The notes: a model not told the origin generated them from the sequence alone. Numbered from the stretch's first letter, positions 10,741 through 19,893 are shown. The stretch is DNA of 33,166 nucleotides from Akkermansia muciniphila (GCA_945860945.1 CAMASG010000026.1:1-33166), one strand, 5' to 3'. Program-made: numbers and translations.

Positions 10741-11475
10741 TCAGTTGGGGATGAACTCGGGGCTTTGGCCGTCTTTAATCTCGTGCACGCGAGCGATGCG
10801 GCCGTCCTCCATCTCGGTCATGCGATCGGCATACTTGAAGATCCGGTTGTCGTGCGTGACGACGACGACGCAGCGGCCGGGGGCGCGGGCGACCTGCTGC
10901 AGCAATTCCATCGTTCGCGCGCCGTTTTCCTTGTCGAGCGCGGAGGTCGGCTCATCGCAGATGATGAGGCGCGGCTCATGAACGAGTGCGCGAGCGATGG
11001 CCACGCGCTGCTGTTGGCCGCCGGAAAGACTCGTGGGCAACTCGTGTCCGCGTCCCTCGAGCCCGACCTGCGCGAGCAGCGCGTGCGCCTTCTTCTCGGC
11101 AGCGGCGCGCGAAGCCCCGTTGATGAGCATCGGCACGCTGACATTCTCCACAGCGCTGAGAGTTGGGATGAGGTGAAATTCCTGAAAGATGAAACCGATG
11201 TTCTGCCGGCGGAACGCGGTCGTCTGGCTTTTGCTCATCTTCTGCAAGGCCGAGCCGAACACATCAATCTCGCCCGCGTCGAACTGGAGCGTGCCGGCGA
11301 TGGTGCTGAGCAACGTCGTTTTGCCGCAGCCAGAGGGCCCGACGATCATCAGCAGCTCGCCCTCGCGCGCATCGAAGTTCACGCTCTTGAGCGCGGTCAC
11401 AGCGGTTGTACCGGCGCCGAAAGTCTTCGACACGCCGCGCACGTGCACAGCGTAGTTGTTTTTGTTCTCAGCCAC
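10741..11475 (-). CDS. ABC transporter ATP-binding protein (MacB/LolD/DevA type)
   Basis: This 244-residue ATPase powers the adjacent permease and adaptor. It shows Walker A GPSGCGKTTLL, a Q-loop in FIFQEFHLIPTLSAVENV, the signature LSGGQQQRVAIARAL, Walker B LIICDEPTSALD and an H-loop histidine in VVVTHD. The frame is open upstream to 11604 but that part is antisense-like filler overlapping the permease gene. I place the start at the GTG 11475-11473, giving VAENKNNYAVHVRGVSKTF. It overlaps the permease stop by 8 nt (GTGGCTGA). There is no clear Shine-Dalgarno, consistent with coupled translation. The domain family is certain; the cargo is not known. Confidence 0.92.
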   Translation of the reverse strand: MAENKNNYAVHVRGVSKTFGAGTTAVTALKSVNFDAREGELLMIVGPSGCGKTTLLSTIAGTLQFDAGEIDVFGSALQKMSKSQTTAFRRQNIGFIFQEFHLIPTLSAVENVSVPMLINGASRAAAEKKAHALLAQVGLEGRGHELPTSLSGGQQQRVAIARALVHEPRLIICDEPTSALDKENGARTMELLQQVARAPGRCVVVVTHDNRIFKYADRMTEMEDGRIARVHEIKDGQSPEFIPN

Positions 11476-12607
11476 GGAAAACGATTGCGGGTTCGAGTTT
11501 GCGAATCTGGCGGATGCCCAACAGCGCAGCGAAAATGCAGATGAACAGCACGACCGCGAGCGCGCCGAGCGGCACTTGATACGGGAGCATGAATGGCGGC
11601 TCACCTTTTTTCAGGACGAGTGAGCCAAACAAGCTGGTCAACCCGATGCCGAGGCCGTAGCCAATAAAACCAACGGTGAGCGCTTGCAGAATGAGCATCC
11701 GCGCGAGCAACCCGTCGCTGGCGCCCATCGCTTTGAGAGCACCGAGGTGTTTTAGATTTTCCAAAACGAATGTGTAGAAAGTCTGCCCCGACACCGCCAC
11801 GCCCACGGCGAACCCGAGCAGAATCGTGATGCCGAATGACATCGGGATGCCGGTGTTTCGGAAATACCAGCGGATGGTTGCCCAGAAGAAATCATTCTCC
11901 GTGTACGCACGCAGACCGGTGGCGCGTTCGATGGATCGCGCCGTCGCCTCGGCTGTCCATCCCTCGGCCGGCTCGGCGAGAATGAACGAAAGCATCTTGC
12001 GCGTCTTCGGCGCGAACTGCAGCGCTTGGTCGTATGTGGTGAAAATATACGGCATGCCGAAGAACGATTTGGCAGTGCGACAAATGCCAACCACGCGCGC
12101 CTCGCGATCGTTGATCTCGAACGTGTCGCCCAAGCCAATAGGTTTCGCGCGACCTGCGCTGAGGCGGATGATTGCCAGCTCATCAATGACCACCGCGTTC
12201 GGCAGACGCACGTCCTCGATGCGTCCAGCGACGACGTCATACGGCCGCCCCACGAGCGTGGCGCTCTCCAGTCCGACGAGCTGAATTTGTTTGAACGTAC
12301 CGTCGGCGAGCTTCGCCTGCTGCAATCCCCAGAAGAGCGGCACCGCCCACGCCGTCCCTTCCACCGACCGCACGCGGCCCACGTCCGTGTCCCGCAACTG
12401 GCGCACTTCATTCACCTGCTCCACCTTCGGATCGGTCACCCAGATTTTGGAGCGCATGTTCTGGATGCTGCCGGTAGTCCACAGCATCAGACCGCAAAAG
12501 ATCGCGCACTGCTGCGTCATCAGCAGCGTGGAGAAGGTGATGCCGCTCACCAGCACGATGTATTTCGAGCGGTTCCCCAACAACATTTTCAGAGCGATGT
12601 GATACAT
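11468..12607 (-). CDS. ABC transporter permease, FtsX/MacB_PCD fold (DevC-like)
   Basis: A 379-residue permease with the MacB/FtsX topology: one N-terminal membrane helix (about 15-40), a large periplasmic domain (about 50-250), then three C-terminal helices (about 255-280, 305-335, 345-368). The loop FVLENLKHLGALKAMGASDG is the coupling region typical of FtsX-like permeases. Together with the downstream ATPase and HlyD-type adaptor it resembles the DevBCA exporter type, which exports glycolipids in cyanobacteria; the substrate here is unknown. The ATG shares one base with the stop of the tetR gene (TGATG), so translation is probably coupled. Confidence 0.88.
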   Translation of the reverse strand: MYHIALKMLLGNRSKYIVLVSGITFSTLLMTQQCAIFCGLMLWTTGSIQNMRSKIWVTDPKVEQVNEVRQLRDTDVGRVRSVEGTAWAVPLFWGLQQAKLADGTFKQIQLVGLESATLVGRPYDVVAGRIEDVRLPNAVVIDELAIIRLSAGRAKPIGLGDTFEINDREARVVGICRTAKSFFGMPYIFTTYDQALQFAPKTRKMLSFILAEPAEGWTAEATARSIERATGLRAYTENDFFWATIRWYFRNTGIPMSFGITILLGFAVGVAVSGQTFYTFVLENLKHLGALKAMGASDGLLARMLILQALTVGFIGYGLGIGLTSLFGSLVLKKGEPPFMLPYQVPLGALAVVLFICIFAALLGIRQIRKLEPAIVFRG

Positions 12608-13260
12608 CAGACGCGCTCTTTCTTGGCTCGACGCAGACCGGCCAGGGAGAACTGCGTGATGTGCGCCGCCAACCGTCGCAATGCCGCCGTACTAAAATCG
12701 AATCCTGGAAATAAGCGGCTGATAACCGGACGGCAATGGTGGTAGAACAGGCACTGGCTCACCACGCTCATCTCGCAGAGGCGCACCCGCTCCACGCTCG
12801 GACGCGCACCCAGCAAACGCCGTAGAAGATGTTGGAGCCGCTGTGAATTGGGCTTAATCTGCTCCTCAACCACTGAATCGAGAACAGTCGTCGGCTCGAC
12901 CATCTCGCGCGACATTAGCTTGCCCAGCCACGCCGTGCGTCCTTCATCGAACAAACGCTGGAGAAAAGCGTGAACGAACAGCTCCAACTCGCGTTCGGGC
13001 GTCAGGCTTTTATCCAATGCCACACCAGTCGGATGCCGCTCCTCCGCGCAGTGGTGTGCGTAACGGAGCACCTCGGCATACAGCCCCGCCTTGCCGTCGA
13101 AATGGTAATTCACAGCCGCCACGTTCGCCCCGGCACGCTGACAGATTTGGCGGATGGTCGCCGCACGGAAACCGTGCTCGGCAAAGACCGCGCCCGCCGC
13201 CTCCAGCAACTGTTGCCGAGTCGGCTCTTCAAGAGTGGATTTCACTTTGTCTTGCGCCAT
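12607..13260 (-). CDS. TetR-family repressor with CecR/DUF1956-like C-terminal domain
   Basis: A 217-residue regulator. The N-terminal helix-turn-helix is clear (QQLLEAAGAVFAEHGFRAAT, then ICQRAGANVAAVNYHFDGKA). The C-terminal ligand domain has the REMVEPTTVLDSVVEEQIKP segment that I associate with the CecR (YbiH)/DUF1956 group, whose E. coli member also sits beside HlyD-type and ABC-exporter genes. The frame is open 32 codons further upstream, but Met at 13260 gives the usual short N-tail and leaves the upstream palindrome outside the coding region. It is the first gene of the exporter operon and overlaps the permease start by one base. Autoregulation through the operator at 13270-13295 is likely. 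The inducer is unknown. Confidence 0.9.
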   Translation of the reverse strand: MAQDKVKSTLEEPTRQQLLEAAGAVFAEHGFRAATIRQICQRAGANVAAVNYHFDGKAGLYAEVLRYAHHCAEERHPTGVALDKSLTPERELELFVHAFLQRLFDEGRTAWLGKLMSREMVEPTTVLDSVVEEQIKPNSQRLQHLLRRLLGARPSVERVRLCEMSVVSQCLFYHHCRPVISRLFPGFDFSTAALRRLAAHITQFSLAGLRRAKKERV

Positions 13261-13269
13261 TTCAAACGA

Positions 13270-13295
13270 TTGTTTTAAACAGGTGTTTTTAACAA
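13270..13295. promoter_or_regulatory. Probable TetR operator (imperfect 26-bp palindrome)
   Basis: The two 13-bp halves on the plus strand are TTGTTTTAAACAG and GTGTTTTTAACAA. Each matches the reverse complement of the other at 10 of 13 positions. The site starts 10 bp upstream of the tetR ATG, in an AT-rich patch within a GC-rich genome. Size and position fit an autoregulatory TetR-family operator. The palindrome is seen; binding is inferred. Confidence 0.6.
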
Positions 13296-13401
13296 GCAAG
13301 AAATGATTCAGAGTTAAAACACAGGGGGCGACGCTAACTTTGCTGCACTTCCACATCTTTGCAGCTCTTCCATCAAATTGATTGGCCTGCCTATAGCTGA
13401 A

Positions 13402-13429
13402 TTGACAGACGCGCGCGCCAGTCTAAGTT
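13402..13429 (+). promoter_or_regulatory. Candidate promoter for the DUF1549/DUF1501 operon
   Basis: A perfect TTGACA (13402-13407) is followed after 16 nt by TAAGTT (13424-13429), only 12 bp from the ATG at 13442. If used, the transcript would have almost no leader, which would explain the lack of a ribosome site. The -10 is weak, so confidence is modest. The remaining divergent intergenic region (13296-13401) shows no other clear signal. Confidence 0.4.
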
Positions 13430-13441
13430 AGCCGCTATCAG

Positions 13442-16165
13442 ATGAAGTCCACGCACATAGTATGGTCTTTGCCCCCGCCGATTTGGCCGCTCCTTTGCGT
13501 CCTCATCTCGCTGGCCGCCGCCACGCCGAGCCGCGCGACGCCGGCGAACAAGAAAGCGCTGGCGACGCATCTCGATTCTTTCCTGCCCGCCAAGCTCAAC
13601 CAGTGCACCACCTGCCATTTGCCGAGCGACAAAAAAGCGCCCGCGTTGCTGGATGAATTTCCGCACAACCCCTTCGGCGATCGGTTGCGCAAGGTGGCCG
13701 CGGAACTGGAAGCCGCCGGCAAACGGCCCGACCTCGCGTCGCGTCTCGCCGTCATCGCAAGCGAAGACTCTGATGGCGACGGCGTGGACAACTTCACCGA
13801 GTTGCTGCTCGGCACCGGCCCGGGCGACGCGAAGGAGACGCCGAAGAAAAGTGACCTCGCCAAAGCCGCGCGGCTCCGGACTGATTTCGCCAAAGCCCAA
13901 AGCGTGTATCGTTGGCGGCCGTTCGAACCGGTCCAGCGCCCCGCCCCGCCGAAGATGGCGACCGCAGCTTCTACAAAATGGGCACGCAATCCGATTGATA
14001 CTTTCGTCGCTGCCGAACACGAGCGCTTGAAGCTCAAGCCGCGCCCCGAGGCGCCCAAGGAAGTTCTCCTGCGCCGCGTTCACCTCGACCTCACCGGCCT
14101 CGCGCCGACGCCGGATGAACTCGACGCTTTCCTCAAAGACACTTCTCCCGATGCTTACGAGAAAGTCGTGGACCGGCTGCTGGCGGACGCGCGTCACGGC
14201 GAGCGTTGGGGGCGGCACTGGATGGACGTATGGCGCTACAGTGATTGGTCCGGCTGGAACGATCAGTACCGCGACAGCACGCCCCACATCTGGCGCTGGC
14301 GCGACTGGATCGTGGAATCGCTCAACAGCGATAAAGGCTACGACCGGATGGTGATCGAGATGCTCGCGGGCGACGAGCTCGCGCCCGAAGACGAGAACGC
14401 TCTGCGCGCGACCGGTTTTCTCGTGAGGAATTACAAGCGCTACAGCCGCGAGAAATGGCTAGAGGACACGCTCGCTCACACCGGCAAGGCTTTCCTCGGG
14501 CTCACCATTGGCTGCGCGAAATGCCACAACCACATGACCGACCCGATCGCGCAGCGTGAGTATTATCAGATCCGCGCGATCTTCGAACCGCACGACGTGC
14601 GCTTCGATCGTCTGCCCGGCGAACCGGACGCGATGAAGGCCGGCCTCGCGCGCATCTACGACGCGAAACCCGCGGCTGTAACGCATCTGCTGCAGCGCGG
14701 CGACGAGCATCGTCCACTCACTAACGCGCCCATCGCTCCCGGCGCGCTCGCCTTGCTCGGCGGCACGTTCAAGGTCGAGCCCGTCACCTTGCCCCGTCTC
14801 GCCACGCAACCGGACAAGCGCGAGTTTGTGCTGAAGGAAACACGCGCCGCGTCCGAGAAAGCTGTGACCGACGCGCAAGCCGCGCTCACCAAACTCAAGC
14901 CCGAAGCGTCTGCGAACGACCGCGCCGAGGCGGAGTTGCTTCTCGATCTCGCCAAGCTCCGTCAGCAAAGCACCGACCTCGTGCTCCGTCTCGAATCTCT
15001 CGAAGATGACGGTAAGAAAACTACGGCCGACTGGACGAAGCTCGCCACCGAGGCCAATTCCATTCAGCGCCAGATTGCCGCTGCCGAAGCACGTCAGAAA
15101 CTTCTGCCATTGAAGAAAGCCGAAGCCGACACGCAAACCAAACACGATACCGCCGCCAAAGGGACCGACAAAGCGGCGCAGGACAAAGTCAGCAAGGAAC
15201 TCGACGCGGCCAAGAAAAAGACCGTCGAAGCTGAGAAAGTTCTCGCTGTAGTAATGAAGGAGTTGGCCGCTCCTGCCACAAACACTTTCAAGCCGCGTGT
15301 CATCACGAGCCATCCCGCCACCAGCACCGGTCGGCGTCTCGCCTTCGCCAAATGGGTCGCGAATCGGGAGAATCCGCTCGCCGCGCGCGTCGCGATGAAC
15401 CACATCTGGCTCCGCCATTTCAGCGCGGCCATCGTGCCGAGCGTGGACGACTTCGGCGCGAACGGCCGCGCTCCGACCCATCCGCAACTCCTCGACTGGC
15501 TCGCTGCCGAATTCATGGCACGCGACTGGAGCATGAAGGCGATGCACCGCCTCATCGTCACCAGCACCACTTATCGCATGGCCTCCACACCGGACGTCGC
15601 CAACGCGAAGATTGATCCCGACAACCGTTTCCTCTGGCGGATGAGTTCTCGCCGACTCGAGGCCGAAGCCGTGCGCGACAATCTGCTCTTCGTCTCCGGC
15701 CAACTCGACATGACGCGCGGCGGACTCGAGATTGATAACAAGCTCGGCCTCACTTCGCGCCGCCGCAGCCTTTATCTGCGCACCGCCGCCGAGAAAGAGG
15801 TCGAGTTCCTTCAAATCTTCGACAGCGCCAACGTCGGCGAATGCTACGAGCGAAAACAGACGGTGAAACCGCAGCAGGCTCTCGCGCTCGCCAACAGCGA
15901 ACTCGCGATTAACCAAGCCCGCGCCTTGGCGAAAGACCTCGCTGCCGCGACCGCACCGGACGCCTTCATCCGTGCCGCTTATCGCCGAACGCTCGCACGC
16001 GAACCGCGCCCCGATGAGATATCCATCTGCCGCGAGTTCCTCAAGAAAGCGGAGCCAGTCGACACCAAGACCACACCCGCGGCCACAGCCATTCAAATTC
16101 AACGCGCACGCGAAAACCTCGCGCTCGTTCTTCTCAACCACAACGACTTCGTCACCGTGCGATGA
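13442..16165 (+). CDS. Exported DUF1549/DUF1553 (planctomycete cytochrome-type) protein, copy 1
   Basis: A 907-residue secreted protein of a family abundant in Planctomycetes and Verrucomicrobia; its function is not established. Order: signal peptide (hydrophobic segment about 13-28), a CxxCH heme-type motif CTTCH (55-59), a calcium-loop-like DSDGDGVDNFTE (109-120) of the EF-hand or thrombospondin type 3 kind, DUF1549 (about 183-385) with a second CxxCH, CAKCH (358-362), an Ala/Lys/Glu-rich coiled-coil region (about 465-610), then DUF1553 (about 645-880), which contains RVAMNHIWLRHF. The two CxxCH motifs suggest covalent heme or metal binding. The stop overlaps the following DUF1501 start as ATGA. 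It opens the five-gene operon. Confidence 0.9.
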   Translation: MKSTHIVWSLPPPIWPLLCVLISLAAATPSRATPANKKALATHLDSFLPAKLNQCTTCHLPSDKKAPALLDEFPHNPFGDRLRKVAAELEAAGKRPDLASRLAVIASEDSDGDGVDNFTELLLGTGPGDAKETPKKSDLAKAARLRTDFAKAQSVYRWRPFEPVQRPAPPKMATAASTKWARNPIDTFVAAEHERLKLKPRPEAPKEVLLRRVHLDLTGLAPTPDELDAFLKDTSPDAYEKVVDRLLADARHGERWGRHWMDVWRYSDWSGWNDQYRDSTPHIWRWRDWIVESLNSDKGYDRMVIEMLAGDELAPEDENALRATGFLVRNYKRYSREKWLEDTLAHTGKAFLGLTIGCAKCHNHMTDPIAQREYYQIRAIFEPHDVRFDRLPGEPDAMKAGLARIYDAKPAAVTHLLQRGDEHRPLTNAPIAPGALALLGGTFKVEPVTLPRLATQPDKREFVLKETRAASEKAVTDAQAALTKLKPEASANDRAEAELLLDLAKLRQQSTDLVLRLESLEDDGKKTTADWTKLATEANSIQRQIAAAEARQKLLPLKKAEADTQTKHDTAAKGTDKAAQDKVSKELDAAKKKTVEAEKVLAVVMKELAAPATNTFKPRVITSHPATSTGRRLAFAKWVANRENPLAARVAMNHIWLRHFSAAIVPSVDDFGANGRAPTHPQLLDWLAAEFMARDWSMKAMHRLIVTSTTYRMASTPDVANAKIDPDNRFLWRMSSRRLEAEAVRDNLLFVSGQLDMTRGGLEIDNKLGLTSRRRSLYLRTAAEKEVEFLQIFDSANVGECYERKQTVKPQQALALANSELAINQARALAKDLAAATAPDAFIRAAYRRTLAREPRPDEISICREFLKKAEPVDTKTTPAATAIQIQRARENLALVLLNHNDFVTVR

Positions 16166-17637
16166 ACTCTCTCAACCATCCCCGCTGTACCGGCGTGAGT
16201 CGCCGCACGTTTCTCGCCGATACCGGCATGGGATTCACTGGCCTCGCCCTCGGTGCGTTGCTCTTCAAAGACGGCGTCGCGCGAGGCGAAGCGCCCACCA
16301 CCTTTAATCCTCCGGATGGCAAACCGCACTTCACGCCGAAAGCGAAATCGGTCATCTGGATTTTTCTCGGTGGCGGCGTGAGCCACGTCGAGAGCTTTGA
16401 CGTGAAGCCGGAGTTGACGAAATACGCCGGAAAATCCATCGACGACACGCCGTACAAGGACGTGATGGACCCGAAGAAGCTCCGCATCACCGAGGCCAAT
16501 CCTGCGCATGGCGGCCGTAAAACCATCATGGGCCTCAACACCGGCTACAAGCCGTACGGCCAATCGGGATTGGTGGTCGGCGATTGGTTCAAGCACATCG
16601 GCGAATGCGCCGACGACCTCGCCGTAGTGCGCTCGCTTTGGACGGCTCATAACGATCACGGCGCACAGCTCACGTGGCACACCGGCCGTCATCCGCGCGA
16701 CGGCGGCTTGCCGACGATTGGTTCCTGGATCAGCTACGGGCTCGGCACGTTGAACGAGAATCTGCCGGAGTTCGTCGTGCTCGGCCAGCCAACCAACGAA
16801 TGCTGCGGCGGCACGTGGACCTTCGGCGCTTCTCACCTCGGGCCCGAACATAGCGGTGTGCGTCTCGGCACCGATCCGAAGAATCCCCTCCCCTTCATCA
16901 CGCCGGCTGGGAACGCGCTCACGCTCGCCGAGCAGCGCGAGAATTTGAGTCTACTCGGAAAGCTCAACCAACTCGCCGGCATCGAGTATCCGGACGACAA
17001 AGATCTGCGCGCGCGCATCAAATCCTACGAGCTCGCCTTCCAGATGCAGACCGCAGTACCGGAGACCGTCGAGCTCGACAAAGAGAGTGCGGAGACGAAG
17101 AGCCTTTACGGACTCGATCAAGCGAACACGAAACCCTTCGGCGAACAATGTCTCGTGGCGCGACGACTCGTCGAACGCGGCGTGCGTTTCGTCCAACTTT
17201 TCCACGGCAGCAACTCCGGTGGCGGTGCGTGGGACGCTCACGGTGGAATTAAATCCAACCACACCAAGCTCGCCGCTGAGGTGGACAAACCAATCGCCGG
17301 TCTGCTCAAAGATCTCAAGCAACGCGGCCTACTCAAGGACACACTCGTCGTCTGGGGCACCGAGTTCGGCCGGTCGCCGGGCGCACAAGGCGACGGTCGC
17401 GACCATCATCCGCAGGGCTTCTGCGCGTGGCTCGCCGGCGGCGGCGTCAAAGGCGGCATCACGCACGGCGTGACAGACGAACTCGGTTTCCACGCCGTCG
17501 AGAATCGCCATTACGTCACCGACATCCACGCCACGACGCTTCACCTGCTCGGCCTCGACTCGCATAAACTTGAGGTGCCCGGCCGCAAGCGCCTCGACAT
17601 CGACCACGGCGATGTGATAAAGGAAATCCTCACCTGA
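16162..17637 (+). CDS. Tat-exported DUF1501 protein, copy 1
   Basis: A 491-residue protein of the DUF1501 family, related to the alkaline-phosphatase/sulfatase fold; activity is unproven. The twin-arginine signal is SRRTFLADTG (RR at 14-15) followed by a hydrophobic stretch, so it would be exported folded. Likely metal-site segments are visible: WDAHGG in the middle and GTEFGRSPGAQGDGRDHH near the C-terminus. FLGGGVSHVESFD corresponds to the N-terminal metal-binding strand of the family. The start overlaps the preceding gene by four bases and the stop is 2 nt before the next ATG. Pairing with DUF1549/1553 proteins is the rule in these phyla and suggests that the two gene products act together. 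Confidence 0.9.
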   Translation: MNSLNHPRCTGVSRRTFLADTGMGFTGLALGALLFKDGVARGEAPTTFNPPDGKPHFTPKAKSVIWIFLGGGVSHVESFDVKPELTKYAGKSIDDTPYKDVMDPKKLRITEANPAHGGRKTIMGLNTGYKPYGQSGLVVGDWFKHIGECADDLAVVRSLWTAHNDHGAQLTWHTGRHPRDGGLPTIGSWISYGLGTLNENLPEFVVLGQPTNECCGGTWTFGASHLGPEHSGVRLGTDPKNPLPFITPAGNALTLAEQRENLSLLGKLNQLAGIEYPDDKDLRARIKSYELAFQMQTAVPETVELDKESAETKSLYGLDQANTKPFGEQCLVARRLVERGVRFVQLFHGSNSGGGAWDAHGGIKSNHTKLAAEVDKPIAGLLKDLKQRGLLKDTLVVWGTEFGRSPGAQGDGRDHHPQGFCAWLAGGGVKGGITHGVTDELGFHAVENRHYVTDIHATTLHLLGLDSHKLEVPGRKRLDIDHGDVIKEILT

Positions 17638-17639
17638 CC

Positions 17640-19844
17640 ATGTCGCGTGCTGCTCACCATTTTCTGTTCCTGTTTGCGTTCGCCGCTCTGCCCACGCTGC
17701 TCTTCGCAAAGCCGGAACCGGCAACCGCGCCTGTCAGCGCGAAGCCGACCGGCCAGCGCACGCTCAATTTCGAGCGCGACATCACGCCGCTGTTCAGCCG
17801 GTTCGGTTGTAACGCCTCGAGTTGCCACGGCAAAGCCGAGGGGCAGAATGGTTTCAAGCTCTCCGTCTTCGGTTACGATCCAGTCGCCGACCACTCGGCG
17901 CTCGCATATGAAAGCCGCGGCCGCCGCATCTCGGCATCGGCGCCGGATGTCAGTTTGTTGCTGCGCAAAATCTCCGGCGAAATCCCACACGCCGGCGGCG
18001 CACGCATCCTGCGCGGAACATCCGCCTACGAAACAATGCGCACATGGGTTTCGACCGGCGCGCCGTTCGGTTCGACCAATGACGCGCGTGTCGCGAGTAT
18101 CCAGATTGAACCGGCCGAGCACGTGGTGGCGGCGAACTCCCAATTGCCGCTGCGCGTGATTGCCTCTTTCACGGATGGCACCAAAGAGAACGTGACGCAC
18201 CTCTGCATCTTCCAATCGAACAACGAAAGTTTGGCGCGTGTGGATGCTCGCGGCGTGATCAGCACCGGCAATCTCGCCGGACAATCCGCCGTGATGGCGC
18301 GTTACCTCGGTTCCGTGGCGGCCAGTCGCATCCTGATTCCACGCAGCGGCACAACCGCAGCGGCGACCGCTGTGCCGGCCTTCAACTTCATCGACACGCT
18401 CGTGGACCAGCAATTGCGCAAGCTCAACCTCGCGCCATCCGGTTTGTGCGACGACGCGACCTTCCTGCGCCGCGCGTATTTCGACGTCATCGGCACCGCT
18501 CCCACTGCCACGGAAACCCGCGCGTTCCTCGCCGACACACGCCCCGACCGCCGCGCGCGACTGGTTGATGCGTTGCTCGCGCGCCCCGAATACGCCGACT
18601 ACTGGGCGTTGCGCTGGGCCGATTTGCTCCGCGTGGATCGCCAAGCGCTCGGACACAAAGGCGCGTTCGCCTATTATCAATGGATCCGCGGCGCGCTGCT
18701 GGAAAACCAACCGTTCAACCGCATCGCACGCGACTTGCTCACCGCTGAAGGTCCGTTGGACGAGGCTGCCGCCGGTCATTTTTACAAGGTCAACAAACGC
18801 CCCGGCGACATGTCGGGAATGGTCGCGCAGGTATTTCTCGGAATCCGCATCGCCTGCGCCGAGTGCCACCAGCATCCGTACGACCGCTGGAGCCAGCGCG
18901 ATTACTACGGGATGCAGTCGTTCTTCCAGCAGGTCAGTTACAAAAAAGGCGCGAACAGCGAACTGCTGACGGCCGAAGGCTCGCCGACAATCTCGCATCC
19001 GCGCACTCGCGAGCCGATTCATCCGTATCCATTGGGCGGCGTGATGCCGGCAACGACACCGGAAGGCGACCGACGCCAGCAACTCGCCACGTGGCTCGCC
19101 GCGCCCGAGAACCCGTGGTTCGCTCGCAATCTCGCCAACCGAATGGTCTCGCATTTCTTTGGACGCGGCCTCGTCGAACCCGTGGACGACGTCCGCGCGA
19201 CAAACCCTGCGAGCAACCCCCCGCTGCTCGACGCACTGGAGCGGCACGTGGTTGAAACGCGCTTTGATCTAAAGCAGCTCATCCGCACTCTCACCGCCTC
19301 GCGCACCTATCAGCTCTCCGCGACGCCCAACGCGGCCAACGAACAGGACGAGCAGAACTATTCCCGCGCCCTCCTCCGCCGCCTGCCGTCCGAAGTGCTG
19401 CTCGACGCCGTGAGTCAGGCGACCGGCGTGCCGGAGAAGTTTGAGGGGGTTCCCGCCGGCCAACGCGCGATTCAGCTTTGGGACAGTCAGGTGGACCATT
19501 ACTTCCTGAAAATCTTCGGCCGACCCCAGCGCGCCTCGGCCTGCGAATGCGAGCGCAACTCCGGCCCGAGCATCTCGCAGGTGTTGCACCTGATGAACTC
19601 CCCCGAGTTGCAAGGCAAGCTCGCCCACGAAGGCGGCACCGTGGCTCGATTGGTCCGCGAACACCGCGCGGACGAACCGTTGGTGGAGGAGCTTTACCTC
19701 ACGTTCTTCAGCCGTTTTCCGACCAGCACCGAAAAGACCGCCGCTCTCCGCCATCTCGAGCGCGGTGTCTCGCAACGCCGGCAAGCCGCCGAAGATCTCG
19801 TGTGGGGCCTGTTGAACTCGCTGGAATTCGTCCACAACCATTGA
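17640..19844 (+). CDS. Exported DUF1549/DUF1553 protein with N-terminal CX4CH motif and Ig-like domain, copy 2
   Basis: A 734-residue relative of the gene at 13442 with a different front half. Order: signal peptide (about 1-23), a cytochrome-like segment with the non-standard CX4CH motif (Cys57, Cys62, His63, in FGCNASSCHGK), a bacterial Ig-like (Big2-type) domain (about 152-233, IQIEPAEHVVAANSQLPLRV onward), DUF1549 (about 248-430) with CAECH (406-410), and DUF1553 (about 475-720). It lacks the calcium-loop motif and the coiled coil of copy 1. The CX4CH variant recurs in this family and may bind heme or another metal. Spacing is 2 nt from the preceding gene and 1 nt to the first possible ATG of the next frame. 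Confidence 0.9.
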   Translation: MSRAAHHFLFLFAFAALPTLLFAKPEPATAPVSAKPTGQRTLNFERDITPLFSRFGCNASSCHGKAEGQNGFKLSVFGYDPVADHSALAYESRGRRISASAPDVSLLLRKISGEIPHAGGARILRGTSAYETMRTWVSTGAPFGSTNDARVASIQIEPAEHVVAANSQLPLRVIASFTDGTKENVTHLCIFQSNNESLARVDARGVISTGNLAGQSAVMARYLGSVAASRILIPRSGTTAAATAVPAFNFIDTLVDQQLRKLNLAPSGLCDDATFLRRAYFDVIGTAPTATETRAFLADTRPDRRARLVDALLARPEYADYWALRWADLLRVDRQALGHKGAFAYYQWIRGALLENQPFNRIARDLLTAEGPLDEAAAGHFYKVNKRPGDMSGMVAQVFLGIRIACAECHQHPYDRWSQRDYYGMQSFFQQVSYKKGANSELLTAEGSPTISHPRTREPIHPYPLGGVMPATTPEGDRRQQLATWLAAPENPWFARNLANRMVSHFFGRGLVEPVDDVRATNPASNPPLLDALERHVVETRFDLKQLIRTLTASRTYQLSATPNAANEQDEQNYSRALLRRLPSEVLLDAVSQATGVPEKFEGVPAGQRAIQLWDSQVDHYFLKIFGRPQRASACECERNSGPSISQVLHLMNSPELQGKLAHEGGTVARLVREHRADEPLVEELYLTFFSRFPTSTEKTAALRHLERGVSQRRQAAEDLVWGLLNSLEFVHNH

Positions 19845-19893
19845 AATGACGCTGAATGGGAACCGCCGCGCCACGTCCAAACCACTGGAGCCT

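Noticed and set aside
14459-16141. 560-residue open frame on the minus strand
   Set aside because: It lies antisense to the DUF1549/1553 gene, whose motifs are clear. The antisense product has no recognisable domain.
17541-19247. 568-residue open frame on the minus strand
   Set aside because: Antisense to DUF1549/1553 copy 2, with skewed composition and no recognisable motifs.
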